Source: a bacterium (lineage in GTDB: Bacteria; Cyanobacteriota; Vampirovibrionia; Gastranaerophilales; Gastranaerophilaceae). Taken from it: 64,000 nucleotides of DNA. A model generated the notes under the pieces. The model ran no database searches. It saw nothing but the letters and a program-made list of their open reading frames with translations, and was not told the origin of the DNA. This document shows, one piece after another, positions 55,828 to 63,522 of the stretch (its first letter is position 1; each line of letters starts with the position of its first letter). The DNA is taken from assembly GCA_017405375.1 (NCBI GenBank), contig JAFRAO010000013.1:1-64000 (forward strand), read 5' to 3'. A program made the translations under genes and the position numbers.

Positions 55828-57291
55828 ATGCTCAATAAGAATTCAAAATTACAATATATTATAAAATCTGTTCCAAGCGACAGCACGTTACCATTGCAGA
55901 ATTTGCTAAATGAGATGGCTGCAGACGGGTGGGATTTGTATAGTATGAGTGAAGTTGAATCAGATGACGGATTCAAGTATAACTGTATATTTGTAAAGGA
56001 ATTTACACAAGAGAATTCATTTGAAGATGTAATAAATATTTCCGCATTTAAAAGTCAAATGGAAAAGATGCTTTCGGCAAAACTAACTCCATACGAAACT
56101 TGTAGGGATATACAATCAAAAATAAGAGAGCAAAAAAATAAAATAGCGAAAGTAAAAACACAATTAGAAAAAGAAGATGCCGGCTCATCACAAAGAAAGT
56201 TATTAAATGATAAAATGTCAGCAGGATTGAAAGAATTAGAGAATTTGCAACAGGATTTAATTCGTGCAATTTCACCTGATGCGATGTTTTCATCATTACA
56301 GTTGGAAAAATTTTCAATAAGATTAAACGAGCAAATTTTGGATTTTGTATCGCCGGATAATGAAAGTGATTTATTAAGCGAAACAGTAAAGAGCAGACAA
56401 AAGTTAGCAGATGATTTGGGTTACATCATACCGAAGATAGTGTTTAAAGATGATGATTTACTTGCCCCATACGAATATTCAATAAATGTGAGGGGATTGA
56501 GTGTTTTAAATTCGTTTGTGTATCCGAAACATTTAATGTATTTTCAAGATGTTGTGAATTTCAAAGGTAAAAAGAAAGATTGTTATACAGGCATTGATGT
56601 AATAACAGGTAAAAAAATTGTTTGGTTACCTGAAGAAACAGCTAAAGATTATTGGGAAAAGGGCATGACTCCTTCTGAATATATAGCCCGTTCGCTCGAA
56701 TTTGTAGCGATTAAATATGTGGAAGAGTTGTTAGATTATGAAGATATAAACAAATATATAAATATAGTATCAGAGCAAAATCCATATTTAGTGGATAATA
56801 TTATCCCTGATTTTATGTCAATCGCAGAATTACGCTATATATTGGTTAATTTGATAAGAGAGCAAGTATCAATAAAGGACATAGTTTATATATTTGAAAA
56901 AATAAATGATTTTTCTGATGAAGCATGCAAAGAAGCATTGTTGGATAAGATAAGATTTTCATTATCAAGATATATTTGCAGTCGTTATGCGAATATGGAA
57001 GGTACAATTCAATGTCTTGAAATGACGGAAAAAACAATAAATGAAATATTTGATGAAAACGAAGATACAAACAGTATAGTAAAAGTTGACGGCGACAAAG
57101 TTGAAAAGATGGCGTTAAAACTTTTAAGATTTGCAAAAGATAACAATTTAGATAATATAGTTTTGGCGGTACCTATCGAAGTTCGACATATGGTATATAT
57201 TATTTTATCTCAATATATAAATACTTTAACAGTTTTGGCACAAGAAGAGATAACAAGTTTTTATAATTTCGAAGTTATAGGCGAAGTGTAA
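55828..57291 (+). CDS. Soluble protein with FlhA-type C-terminal (export gate) domain
   Basis: 487 residues from the ATG at 55828 (AAGGTG 8-10 bases upstream; a GTG at 55822 is too near that site). The first ~55 residues fit a DUF4177-like fold (LLNEMAADGWDLYSMSEVE). A coiled-coil stretch spans ~75-150. From about 200 on it follows the cytoplasmic domain of FlhA/SctV: EYSINVRGLSVLNSFVYPKHLM, GMTPSEYIARSLEFVAIKY, DFMSIAELRYILVNLIREQVSIKDIVYIFE and a final nucleotide-free alpha/beta part. There are no membrane segments. No flagellar or secretion genes are adjacent. Confidence 0.8.
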   Translation: MLNKNSKLQYIIKSVPSDSTLPLQNLLNEMAADGWDLYSMSEVESDDGFKYNCIFVKEFTQENSFEDVINISAFKSQMEKMLSAKLTPYETCRDIQSKIREQKNKIAKVKTQLEKEDAGSSQRKLLNDKMSAGLKELENLQQDLIRAISPDAMFSSLQLEKFSIRLNEQILDFVSPDNESDLLSETVKSRQKLADDLGYIIPKIVFKDDDLLAPYEYSINVRGLSVLNSFVYPKHLMYFQDVVNFKGKKKDCYTGIDVITGKKIVWLPEETAKDYWEKGMTPSEYIARSLEFVAIKYVEELLDYEDINKYINIVSEQNPYLVDNIIPDFMSIAELRYILVNLIREQVSIKDIVYIFEKINDFSDEACKEALLDKIRFSLSRYICSRYANMEGTIQCLEMTEKTINEIFDENEDTNSIVKVDGDKVEKMALKLLRFAKDNNLDNIVLAVPIEVRHMVYIILSQYINTLTVLAQEEITSFYNFEVIGEV

Positions 57292-57362
57292 AAATTATTA
57301 AGTAAATAATCAAATATTAATATTTGTTAAAATTCGTAATAAATTTTTACAAAGTGCTGAAA

Positions 57363-57386
57363 ACCCACGCAGTGGCTATTTTTTTT
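57363..57386 (+). terminator. Possible terminator after the FlhA-like gene
   Basis: CCAC (57365-57368) pairs with GTGG (57372-57375) around a 3-nt loop, followed by CTA and an eight-T run. The stem is short, so confidence is moderate. The rest of the 183-base gap is AT-rich. Confidence 0.5.
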
Positions 57387-57474
57387 CAATAAATTTAATT
57401 TCATTCATAATGACAATTCTTTTCATATATTTGTTTTTAATTAATTGTAACATTATAGGATAGGAATGTAGCAA

Positions 57475-57579
57475 ATGGAAGAAATTTTGAATGCTAAAGT
57501 TAGCAAATTACCCCAAAAACAAGTGAATGCCGTGGGTCAAGATAAAAAAGATGTATCGCAAACACAGCAGAATGTGTGA
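57475..57579 (+). pseudogene. 34-codon 5' ORF of the AarF-like gene
   Basis: ATG at 57475 starts MEEILNAKVSKLPQKQVNAV and stops at TGA 57577-57579. That TGA overlaps the GTG of the next frame as GTGTGA. The composition (Gln/Asn/Lys-rich) continues smoothly into the next ORF (QTQQNV then TQQVKEV). Removing one GT from GTGTG at 57574 would fuse the two frames. It is either a 2-base frameshift in the N-terminus or a genuine coupled leader ORF. Confidence 0.5.
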
Positions 57580-60500
57580 CACAGCAAGTTAAAGAAGTCG
57601 CTCCGAATAAACAGTTAATTAAATCTCCCCTAAAGGACGAATTTATAAGAGAGCATAAGAAAAATGGTCTTGTTGAAAGATTATATAATGCTTTAAAAAA
57701 TTTAACCGGCTTAGGGTTAGGTTCTAAAAAGGTCGAGAAAATAATTGCTGACGCTGAAAATGGTAAAGTTGACCAAGAAGATGCAAAAGATGCAATAAAG
57801 AAATATAGAAATTCGCAGACAAATGCAGAGCAGGTTGCACTTGACGGAGTGTCAATTGCAACAGCTTTAAGTATATTTTTAAAGAACAAAAAAGATGTTG
57901 CATATAATGGTGCTACGGAATATTTACAAAAAACAAAAAATGTTAAAGTAGATAAAGGATCTCCTTTAACTAAAGCTTTTAATAAATTTGCAAATCCTTT
58001 TGAAGAACTAACAAAAAAGTTTAAGTCAAGTATTGGACTTACTGCTGAAATGTTTAAAAATCCTAAACGGTTTGCTCTTGCAACAGCGCTTTATGCATTA
58101 CCATTTGCAGCCATATCAAAAATGGTATTTGGCTGGGTTAATAGTATTGGCTCCACAGAATTTTCTGTATCTAAAAAAGATTTTAACGGAGCAAAAAAAG
58201 GCAAAGATTTACGAGATTATAATGCTGCCGTAAAAGATAAAAGTAAAGATCGTGCAGCAGCTACTTTCAAAAATTTATTTTCCGGTGCAATTAATGGACT
58301 TACAGCACCATTGGTTGGACTATGCGGCGGATTGGTTGGTGTTCCATTGTATTTTATCGTAAACAGTTTAAACAGATTTTTTATAAGTAATCGCCATGTC
58401 GAAAGTGAAGACAGAACTTTTGAAACATACATCCAAAATTTAAAAGATAACAAGGTTTTAAACGGTGCTCTAGCATTGGGTATTGGGCTTCCTGTTTTGC
58501 TAAAAACTCATAATCTTAATCAATTTCACAAATTAGAGTTAGAAGCTACTAAATTAGTTGATGGACAAACTTATATAAGAGAACGTATGTCTGAATCTAC
58601 TGTTTGTGAAATAGATAAGTTGTTATTTGAAAACAATTCATCAATTTCAAAAATAAATGGAATAGCGAAAATGGATGAAAATGACTGGCGTTTAGAAGAG
58701 ACCATAAAAAAATTAACGAGTTATGTCGAAAAACAAGCCAATGGTGAAAGTTTATTTGCTAATGAAGTGGAAGAACTTGCAAAAAATAAAGAACTTGTAA
58801 ATATTATCCGAAAAAGCCAAGAAAGAGGAATTTCCATAAGAGAAGCTGCAGCACAAGAATTAATTGATACAAATTTCTTTGCAGCAAAATTTAAACAAAT
58901 ATCTAATGATGGTTCTGTTCTTGCAAGAGTCTTGAGAGAAGATTGTCCAGCAACAAGAAATCTTGAAGAAGCACAAGCATACGTTGACAAGGCATTTGGC
59001 AAAGGTAAATATGTACTAAATCAAGAAGGTAAATATTGCTTAGGTGTAGGTACAGTTGCAGAAACATATTTTGCACAAAATGCTGAAGGTCAAGATGTTT
59101 GTATAAAAGTTCTTAAAAAAGGTATAAATCTTGATAAAATCAGAGCAGATAAAGATGCTGTTATTGAGATGATTAAACAAGCTCAAAAAAATCCTACAAC
59201 AGGAAAAGCATATACACAAGCTGAAAAAACTACTTTAATACAAAATATTGAAGATTTGGCAAAAAGCGCAGAAAAAGAATTAGATTTGAATTTGGAAATG
59301 GAATCTGCAAAAAAATTAGCAAATTATACGCAATCAGCAAATGTAGTAAAAGGAATAGAATTAAGCAATGATAAAACAGCTTATGTTATGGAAAGAGCGC
59401 GTGGAATAAGTCTTGAATCATTAATGACATTGCATGAAGCACGTGCGATGAAAGAGGTTTTAGAAAAATCATTATCCAATGAAAATAGTGAAATCAATAA
59501 TATATTTGAATATTTGACAAGACGTCTTGATTCATTGAAAATAAATAATGCACAAAAAGTTCTTAACGGTGCAATAGAAGAAGGCTCACGTGTTCAATCA
59601 ATATTAAATGAATGTGCAGATGTAACTGAATGGCATGGAAGAAGATATGTCAATCATTTTGATAGGGAAAAAGCTCTTGAAAAAATTAATGAACTTATCG
59701 AGCGTGTTGAATCAAAAACTCCTACTTATGGTAATATTGTACTTGGTCCGGCTGATATGAAAAATCTAATAGATGAATATCAAAAAGTATTGATTGAACA
59801 ATATCAAAAAATACTAAAAGACGGAAAAGTAGTTCACGGTGATATTCACCCCGGTAACGTATTTGTAGATATAGATGCATTAAGAGCAATGCCTAAACAA
59901 AGTAATTTAGAACAAACCGGCGGATTGTTTGATAGATTTAAAAAGCCAAATACAGATAGAACAAGCCATAAAGTGTTTACACTGATTGATACAGGTAATG
60001 TAATTGAAATGAATCAAGAATTATCAATGGCATTGCTAAAATTAACATCCTATGTAGATAATGGTAACTATAAAGAAATAGCTAAATATGTAATGCAAGG
60101 CGTAGAAGGAGAAGCTCTTGGCGGACGTACAAAAGAAGCTGCAACAAAAATAGTGGAAGAGGAATTGAAAAGATATTTTACAAGTCCTGATAAGCCTTTA
60201 GAAGTTATGACAACCGGAAGTGTAATTGAATTATCTTATAATATTATGAAAAAGAACGGTATTATACCAAATGATATTCAATTAACCTTGAATAAAGCAA
60301 TTCAATCAGCAAGTAATTCTTATAATGCACTTACAAGTGGCTTATATAAAAGCAGAACCACAAATGTCAACTTATTGGGCGGAAATCAAGAAGCTGTACA
60401 AGATTTATCACATATTTTTGATACAAAAAGATTTTTGGAACGAGCACAAGAAAAAGAAAATTTAGCTAATTTATCTGTAGAAGACAGAAGAAAATTAAGA

Positions 60501-60581
60501 AGTTCCGAAGGTAATTTAAGACCAAATCAATTAGAATACCATATATTTAAGCTTAAACAAGGCTTGACAAAAGATGCATAA
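57576..60581 (+). CDS. AarF/ABC1/UbiB-like kinase with a long membrane N-terminal region
   Basis: 1001 residues from a GTG. Residues ~155-310 contain hydrophobic segments (FALATALYALPFAAISKM, LTAPLVGLCGGLVGVPLYFI, GALALGIGLPVLL). The kinase-like part begins near 430: AAKFKQIS where the family has KxGQ, LGVGTVAETYFAQ, VCIKVLKKG, ELDLNLEMESAKKLA, HGDIHPGNVFV near 753 and TLIDTGN near 803. Catalytic Asp and Asn remain, but the diagnostic KxGQ reads KFKQ and the Ala-rich loop is altered. Normal ABC1 proteins are ~550 residues. Known members support quinone synthesis; the role here is unknown. It is 74 bases before the next gene. Confidence 0.8.
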   Translation: MTQQVKEVAPNKQLIKSPLKDEFIREHKKNGLVERLYNALKNLTGLGLGSKKVEKIIADAENGKVDQEDAKDAIKKYRNSQTNAEQVALDGVSIATALSIFLKNKKDVAYNGATEYLQKTKNVKVDKGSPLTKAFNKFANPFEELTKKFKSSIGLTAEMFKNPKRFALATALYALPFAAISKMVFGWVNSIGSTEFSVSKKDFNGAKKGKDLRDYNAAVKDKSKDRAAATFKNLFSGAINGLTAPLVGLCGGLVGVPLYFIVNSLNRFFISNRHVESEDRTFETYIQNLKDNKVLNGALALGIGLPVLLKTHNLNQFHKLELEATKLVDGQTYIRERMSESTVCEIDKLLFENNSSISKINGIAKMDENDWRLEETIKKLTSYVEKQANGESLFANEVEELAKNKELVNIIRKSQERGISIREAAAQELIDTNFFAAKFKQISNDGSVLARVLREDCPATRNLEEAQAYVDKAFGKGKYVLNQEGKYCLGVGTVAETYFAQNAEGQDVCIKVLKKGINLDKIRADKDAVIEMIKQAQKNPTTGKAYTQAEKTTLIQNIEDLAKSAEKELDLNLEMESAKKLANYTQSANVVKGIELSNDKTAYVMERARGISLESLMTLHEARAMKEVLEKSLSNENSEINNIFEYLTRRLDSLKINNAQKVLNGAIEEGSRVQSILNECADVTEWHGRRYVNHFDREKALEKINELIERVESKTPTYGNIVLGPADMKNLIDEYQKVLIEQYQKILKDGKVVHGDIHPGNVFVDIDALRAMPKQSNLEQTGGLFDRFKKPNTDRTSHKVFTLIDTGNVIEMNQELSMALLKLTSYVDNGNYKEIAKYVMQGVEGEALGGRTKEAATKIVEEELKRYFTSPDKPLEVMTTGSVIELSYNIMKKNGIIPNDIQLTLNKAIQSASNSYNALTSGLYKSRTTNVNLLGGNQEAVQDLSHIFDTKRFLERAQEKENLANLSVEDRRKLRSSEGNLRPNQLEYHIFKLKQGLTKDA

Positions 60582-60647
60582 TCTATGCAAAAAAACCTGA
60601 TAAAAACAGATAAAAACCAGTTTAGATAACTAGAAATAAAAAGAAAG

Positions 60648-60761
60648 AAAATTATATGGAAGGCATCAAAAACTTTAACGAAATCACTAATAAAACTGCA
60701 AATAGCGAAAAGGCAGCTAACAACAAAGATAGTGTTGTTAAGCAAAATAATGATAAGAATG
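60648..60761. repeat. 114-bp direct repeat, copy 1
   Basis: It is nearly identical to 61183-61296 (535 bases away) with only two mismatches that I can find (G/A at 60662 and C/T at 60687). It covers the ribosome-binding region and the first 35 codons of the gene. Confidence 0.85.
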
Positions 60762-61177
60762 CAGAGCTTGAAGAATTCAAAAAGGGACTTAAAGAAACAG
60801 CCCCGGAATTAGAAAAAACACCAAGCGCTGATACTGTAAGTTTTTTAGATGATAAAAAAGAAGTTAAAGAAAATCAAAAAACAGAAGAAGATGACGATGA
60901 AGACGAAGAAGATGATGAAAAAAAAGCAAGTACACTTAAAAAGTGTTTGGTAGGTCTTGCATCTTTATTGATACCGGGTTCAGGGCAAGCAATTAACGGA
61001 CAATGGGGCAAGGCTGCAGGTTTTTTCTCTGCCTGTGCTGTGCCTACTATTTATTTTGTTAAAAAAATTATGAATTTTGAAAAGCCAAATCTGTTGTTGT
61101 GTAGGATACCCATTTGGGTTAGCCGTATTTGGTCAGTAATAGATGCATTTAGAAATGCAAAAAGCAAGGATGCATAA
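60656..61177 (+). CDS. Membrane protein with acidic linker and TM2-like domain
   Basis: 173 residues. The N-terminal 35 residues (MEGIKNFNEITNKTANSEKA...) are shared with the next protein. A charged Glu/Asp/Lys linker (EEDDDEDEEDDEKK) fills ~70-95. The C-terminus resembles TM2-type membrane domains: LLIPGSGQAINGQWGKAAGFF near 108 and a final RIWSVIDAFRNAK. That pattern normally makes a two-helix membrane hairpin. The function is unknown. Confidence 0.72.
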   Translation: MEGIKNFNEITNKTANSEKAANNKDSVVKQNNDKNAELEEFKKGLKETAPELEKTPSADTVSFLDDKKEVKENQKTEEDDDEDEEDDEKKASTLKKCLVGLASLLIPGSGQAINGQWGKAAGFFSACAVPTIYFVKKIMNFEKPNLLLCRIPIWVSRIWSVIDAFRNAKSKDA

Positions 61178-61182
61178 CGGAA

Positions 61183-61296
61183 AAAATTATATGGAAAGCA
61201 TCAAAAACTTTAACGAAATTACTAATAAAACTGCAAATAGCGAAAAGGCAGCTAACAACAAAGATAGTGTTGTTAAGCAAAATAATGATAAGAATG
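61183..61296. repeat. 114-bp direct repeat, copy 2
   Basis: Second copy of the sequence at 60648-60761, again placed over the ribosome-binding site and first codons of a gene. The two genes diverge sharply after it. Confidence 0.85.
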
Positions 61297-62303
61297 AATT
61301 CAACAAGCAAGCACCTGCACAGCATGTTGACTTGAAACAGGCACCTGATACATTTGAATCAAGTGAAAATAAAAACGAAAAAAGTAGCAAAGGTTTGAAG
61401 ATATTAGCTTTATGTGCAATTGGACTTACTGCGGTTGCAGGTGGAGCTTATGCCGCAAAAAAGGGTTGGCTCGGTGAAAATTTACAAAATAAATTTTATG
61501 ATATTGCCGATTGGTTTAAAGCAAAATTTAAAAAAACTGAAGCACCAAAGCCATCGGAAGCATCGACTAAAACTTCTGCAGAAACCGGCACAAAACCTGC
61601 AAATACTTCAACACCATCAGTAACACCGACTAAAGCTCCCGCTGAAACTGCCGCAGTAGCTAAAACAGAGGTTCCTGAAACTAAACCAACTGAAGCTAAT
61701 GTAACGCCTACAAGCACTCCAAAACCGCAGGAAGCATCAAAACCATCAACACCCGCTAAGCCTACTGCCGAAATTCCTGCATCACAAAACAAAATAACAT
61801 TCAAAGATGCAAACGGTAATGAAATTGAAGGTATCATCAGAGATGGACAACACGCAAAAACTTCTGACGGTTCACCATTCACCGGTGTTTATGAAGAAGT
61901 TAATAATTCCGGTGGAGTCTTTTCCATGTCTTATAAAGATGGAAAAAGATGTGAGTTAAAAATTAATGATCAAGTACGCGAAAGATATGGTGATGGCAAG
62001 CAATTTGCCGGTTGCTTCAAAGCAAGTGATGCTGAATTAACGACCAAATTTGATGATAATGGCAATATAAAAGAACAAATATTAAGCCTTTACAATGATA
62101 AAGGTGAATTGATTAAAGATGTACCGCTTAGTGAAATACCGTCAAATATCTTAGCAAATTTGAATATTCAAGATATTTTTAAAAATGGTGGCATAGGCTT
62201 ACCAAATATAAACTTAGGTAATAAGCCAAATAATAAAGATGATTTGGCAGAAGGGTTTGGGACGCTCTTTTTCGACTTATTAAGTAAGTTATCAGGTCAA
62301 TAA
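61191..62303 (+). CDS. Membrane-anchored Thr/Pro-rich protein, paralogue of the protein at 737-2212
   Basis: 370 residues from the ATG at 61191. A longer frame from 61143 lies inside the previous gene and would precede the repeat-borne ribosome-binding site, so I discard it. The order is: shared 35-residue N-terminus, one hydrophobic segment (ILALCAIGLTAVAGGAYAA near 80), KKGWLGENL, a long Pro/Thr/Ala/Glu-rich linker (about 125-205), then a domain with DGSPFTGVYEE, SMSYKDGKRCELK and DDNGNIKEQI. That domain matches the one at 737-2212. The linker looks like an extracytoplasmic spacer. Confidence 0.78.
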   Translation: MESIKNFNEITNKTANSEKAANNKDSVVKQNNDKNEFNKQAPAQHVDLKQAPDTFESSENKNEKSSKGLKILALCAIGLTAVAGGAYAAKKGWLGENLQNKFYDIADWFKAKFKKTEAPKPSEASTKTSAETGTKPANTSTPSVTPTKAPAETAAVAKTEVPETKPTEANVTPTSTPKPQEASKPSTPAKPTAEIPASQNKITFKDANGNEIEGIIRDGQHAKTSDGSPFTGVYEEVNNSGGVFSMSYKDGKRCELKINDQVRERYGDGKQFAGCFKASDAELTTKFDDNGNIKEQILSLYNDKGELIKDVPLSEIPSNILANLNIQDIFKNGGIGLPNINLGNKPNNKDDLAEGFGTLFFDLLSKLSGQ

Positions 62304-62329
62304 TAACATTTTTATACGTTGATTTTTAG

Positions 62330-62365
62330 GTCGGTTTGCAATAAAAAGTCGCAAGCCGACTTTTT
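62330..62365 (+). terminator. Terminator after the Thr/Pro-rich protein gene
   Basis: GTCGGTTTGC (62330-62339) pairs with GCAAGCCGAC (62351-62360), ten pairs including one G-U, followed by TTTTT. Confidence 0.88.
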
Positions 62366-62442
62366 AAAATAACTCAAAATTATTTATATTATTATTTTTT
62401 AATTTTTTCTCCAAAAATATATTCCATGATTTTTTTTTCTGT

Positions 62443-62492
62443 TATAATAGATTTGGGTATAAGGTAAACCCGAGTATGAAAAGGAGAAAGAT
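62443..62492 (+). promoter_or_regulatory. -10 box and leader of the TRL-like gene
   Basis: A perfect TATAAT lies at 62443-62448; no good -35 hexamer is visible at 17 bases. A small GGTATAAGGTAAACCC hairpin follows, and AAAAGGAGA lies 6 bases before the ATG. Confidence 0.55.
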
Positions 62493-62795
62493 ATGAAAAA
62501 ATTATTAGCAACTTTAGCTTTGTTTGCAGTTATTGCTATGCCTGCATGTGCAGCAGAAACAATTGGTTACATTTACCAAAACGGTACAACACCTGGTGGT
62601 GGTTATACAGCTACTCAAGCTAACAAAGTTGGTTCTACAACTTGCAAAAGCTACTTCCACCTTGTTGGTTTAGGTGATTGTGCAGTTTTAACTGCTATGA
62701 AAAATGGTAATATCAAATCTTTAGCTGGTTTTGATGTTTACAAGAAAAACATTCTTGGTTTCCAAAAAATTACTATAAAAGCTTGGGGTAACTAA
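62493..62795 (+). CDS. TRL-like secreted small protein
   Basis: 100 residues with a signal peptide (MKKLLATLALFAVIAMPACAAE). The mature part follows the TRL-like family layout: a short Gly/Thr-rich start (NGTTPGGGYTATQANKVGS), a CKSYFHLVGLGDCAVLTAMKNG helix region, then IKSLAGFDVYKKNILGFQKITIKAWG. The function of the family is unknown. Strong ribosome-binding site, perfect -10 box, own terminator and favourable codons suggest an abundant envelope protein. Confidence 0.78.
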   Translation: MKKLLATLALFAVIAMPACAAETIGYIYQNGTTPGGGYTATQANKVGSTTCKSYFHLVGLGDCAVLTAMKNGNIKSLAGFDVYKKNILGFQKITIKAWGN

Positions 62796-62829
62796 TTTTA
62801 GGTTATAATATTTTAAGTTTTTAGTTAAT

Positions 62830-62863
62830 AAACAGCCTTACATAATTTGTTTGGCTGTTTTTT
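62830..62863 (+). terminator. Terminator after the TRL-like gene
   Basis: AACAGCC (62831-62837) pairs with GGCTGTT (62853-62859), followed by TTTT. A second GGCTGTTTATTTTTT lies just beyond. Confidence 0.82.
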
Positions 62864-62931
62864 GGCTGTTTATTTTTTATGTTTAAGTTATATAATGTAC
62901 ATAAGTTCTAATAATTAAAAAGAGAAATTGT

Positions 62932-63522
62932 ATGAAATTATGCGTATATTGTGGGACATTTAATCCTATTCACAATGAACATATTGAAATAGCAAAATTT
63001 GCAAAAACAGAATTAAATTTTGATAAAATTCTTTTTATTCCTGCATATAAACCGCCACATAAAAATTTGGACGGTAAATTGGCTATACACAGATTCAACA
63101 TGCTTACGCTTGCACTTGCTGATTACGATAATTTTTACATAAGCGACATTGAATTTAAAAGAAACGGATATTCTTATACTATTGATACAATCGAAGAATT
63201 GTATGCTGATATTCACGGACTTGACGGGAAAATAAAATTTATTATCGGCATGGATGCATTTAAAAATTTGAATACTTGGCATAATATTGAAAAATTAAAG
63301 CAAATTGTGGAATTTATTGTCTTTCAACGCGATAATGTTCTTACAATCGAAGAAGTTGAAAAATTTAAAAATGATGGATTTGATTTTATCTGTGCAAAAA
63401 AACAATTTGTTGATATTTCTTCAACTATGATTAGAGAAAAAGTAAAAAACGGTCAAGATATTAGGAATTTAGTTCCGCTAAATGTCAAAAATTATATAGA
63501 AAAATACGGGTTGTACAGATGA
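62932..63522 (+). CDS. nadD: Nicotinate-nucleotide adenylyltransferase
   Basis: 196 residues. It makes deamido-NAD from nicotinate mononucleotide and ATP. GTFNPIHNEHIEIAKFA at residue 7 is the HxGH-type nucleotidyl-transfer site, here HNEH (Glu in place of Gly). IGMDAFKNLNTWHNIEKL near 104 and the C-terminal ISSTMIREKVKNG complete the pattern. yqeK overlaps its stop by 4 bases, a common pairing. Confidence 0.92.
   Translation: MKLCVYCGTFNPIHNEHIEIAKFAKTELNFDKILFIPAYKPPHKNLDGKLAIHRFNMLTLALADYDNFYISDIEFKRNGYSYTIDTIEELYADIHGLDGKIKFIIGMDAFKNLNTWHNIEKLKQIVEFIVFQRDNVLTIEEVEKFKNDGFDFICAKKQFVDISSTMIREKVKNGQDIRNLVPLNVKNYIEKYGLYR

Noticed and set aside
57544-57549. A6 run as the cause of the frameshift before the AarF-like gene
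   Set aside because: Adding an A would join the frames but yields a less natural sequence (RCIANTAEC) than removing one GT at 57574, so I favour the latter.
61143-61190. Upstream extension of the Thr/Pro-rich protein frame
   Set aside because: It overlaps the end of the previous gene in another frame and precedes the duplicated start region; the ATG at 61191 matches the sister gene.
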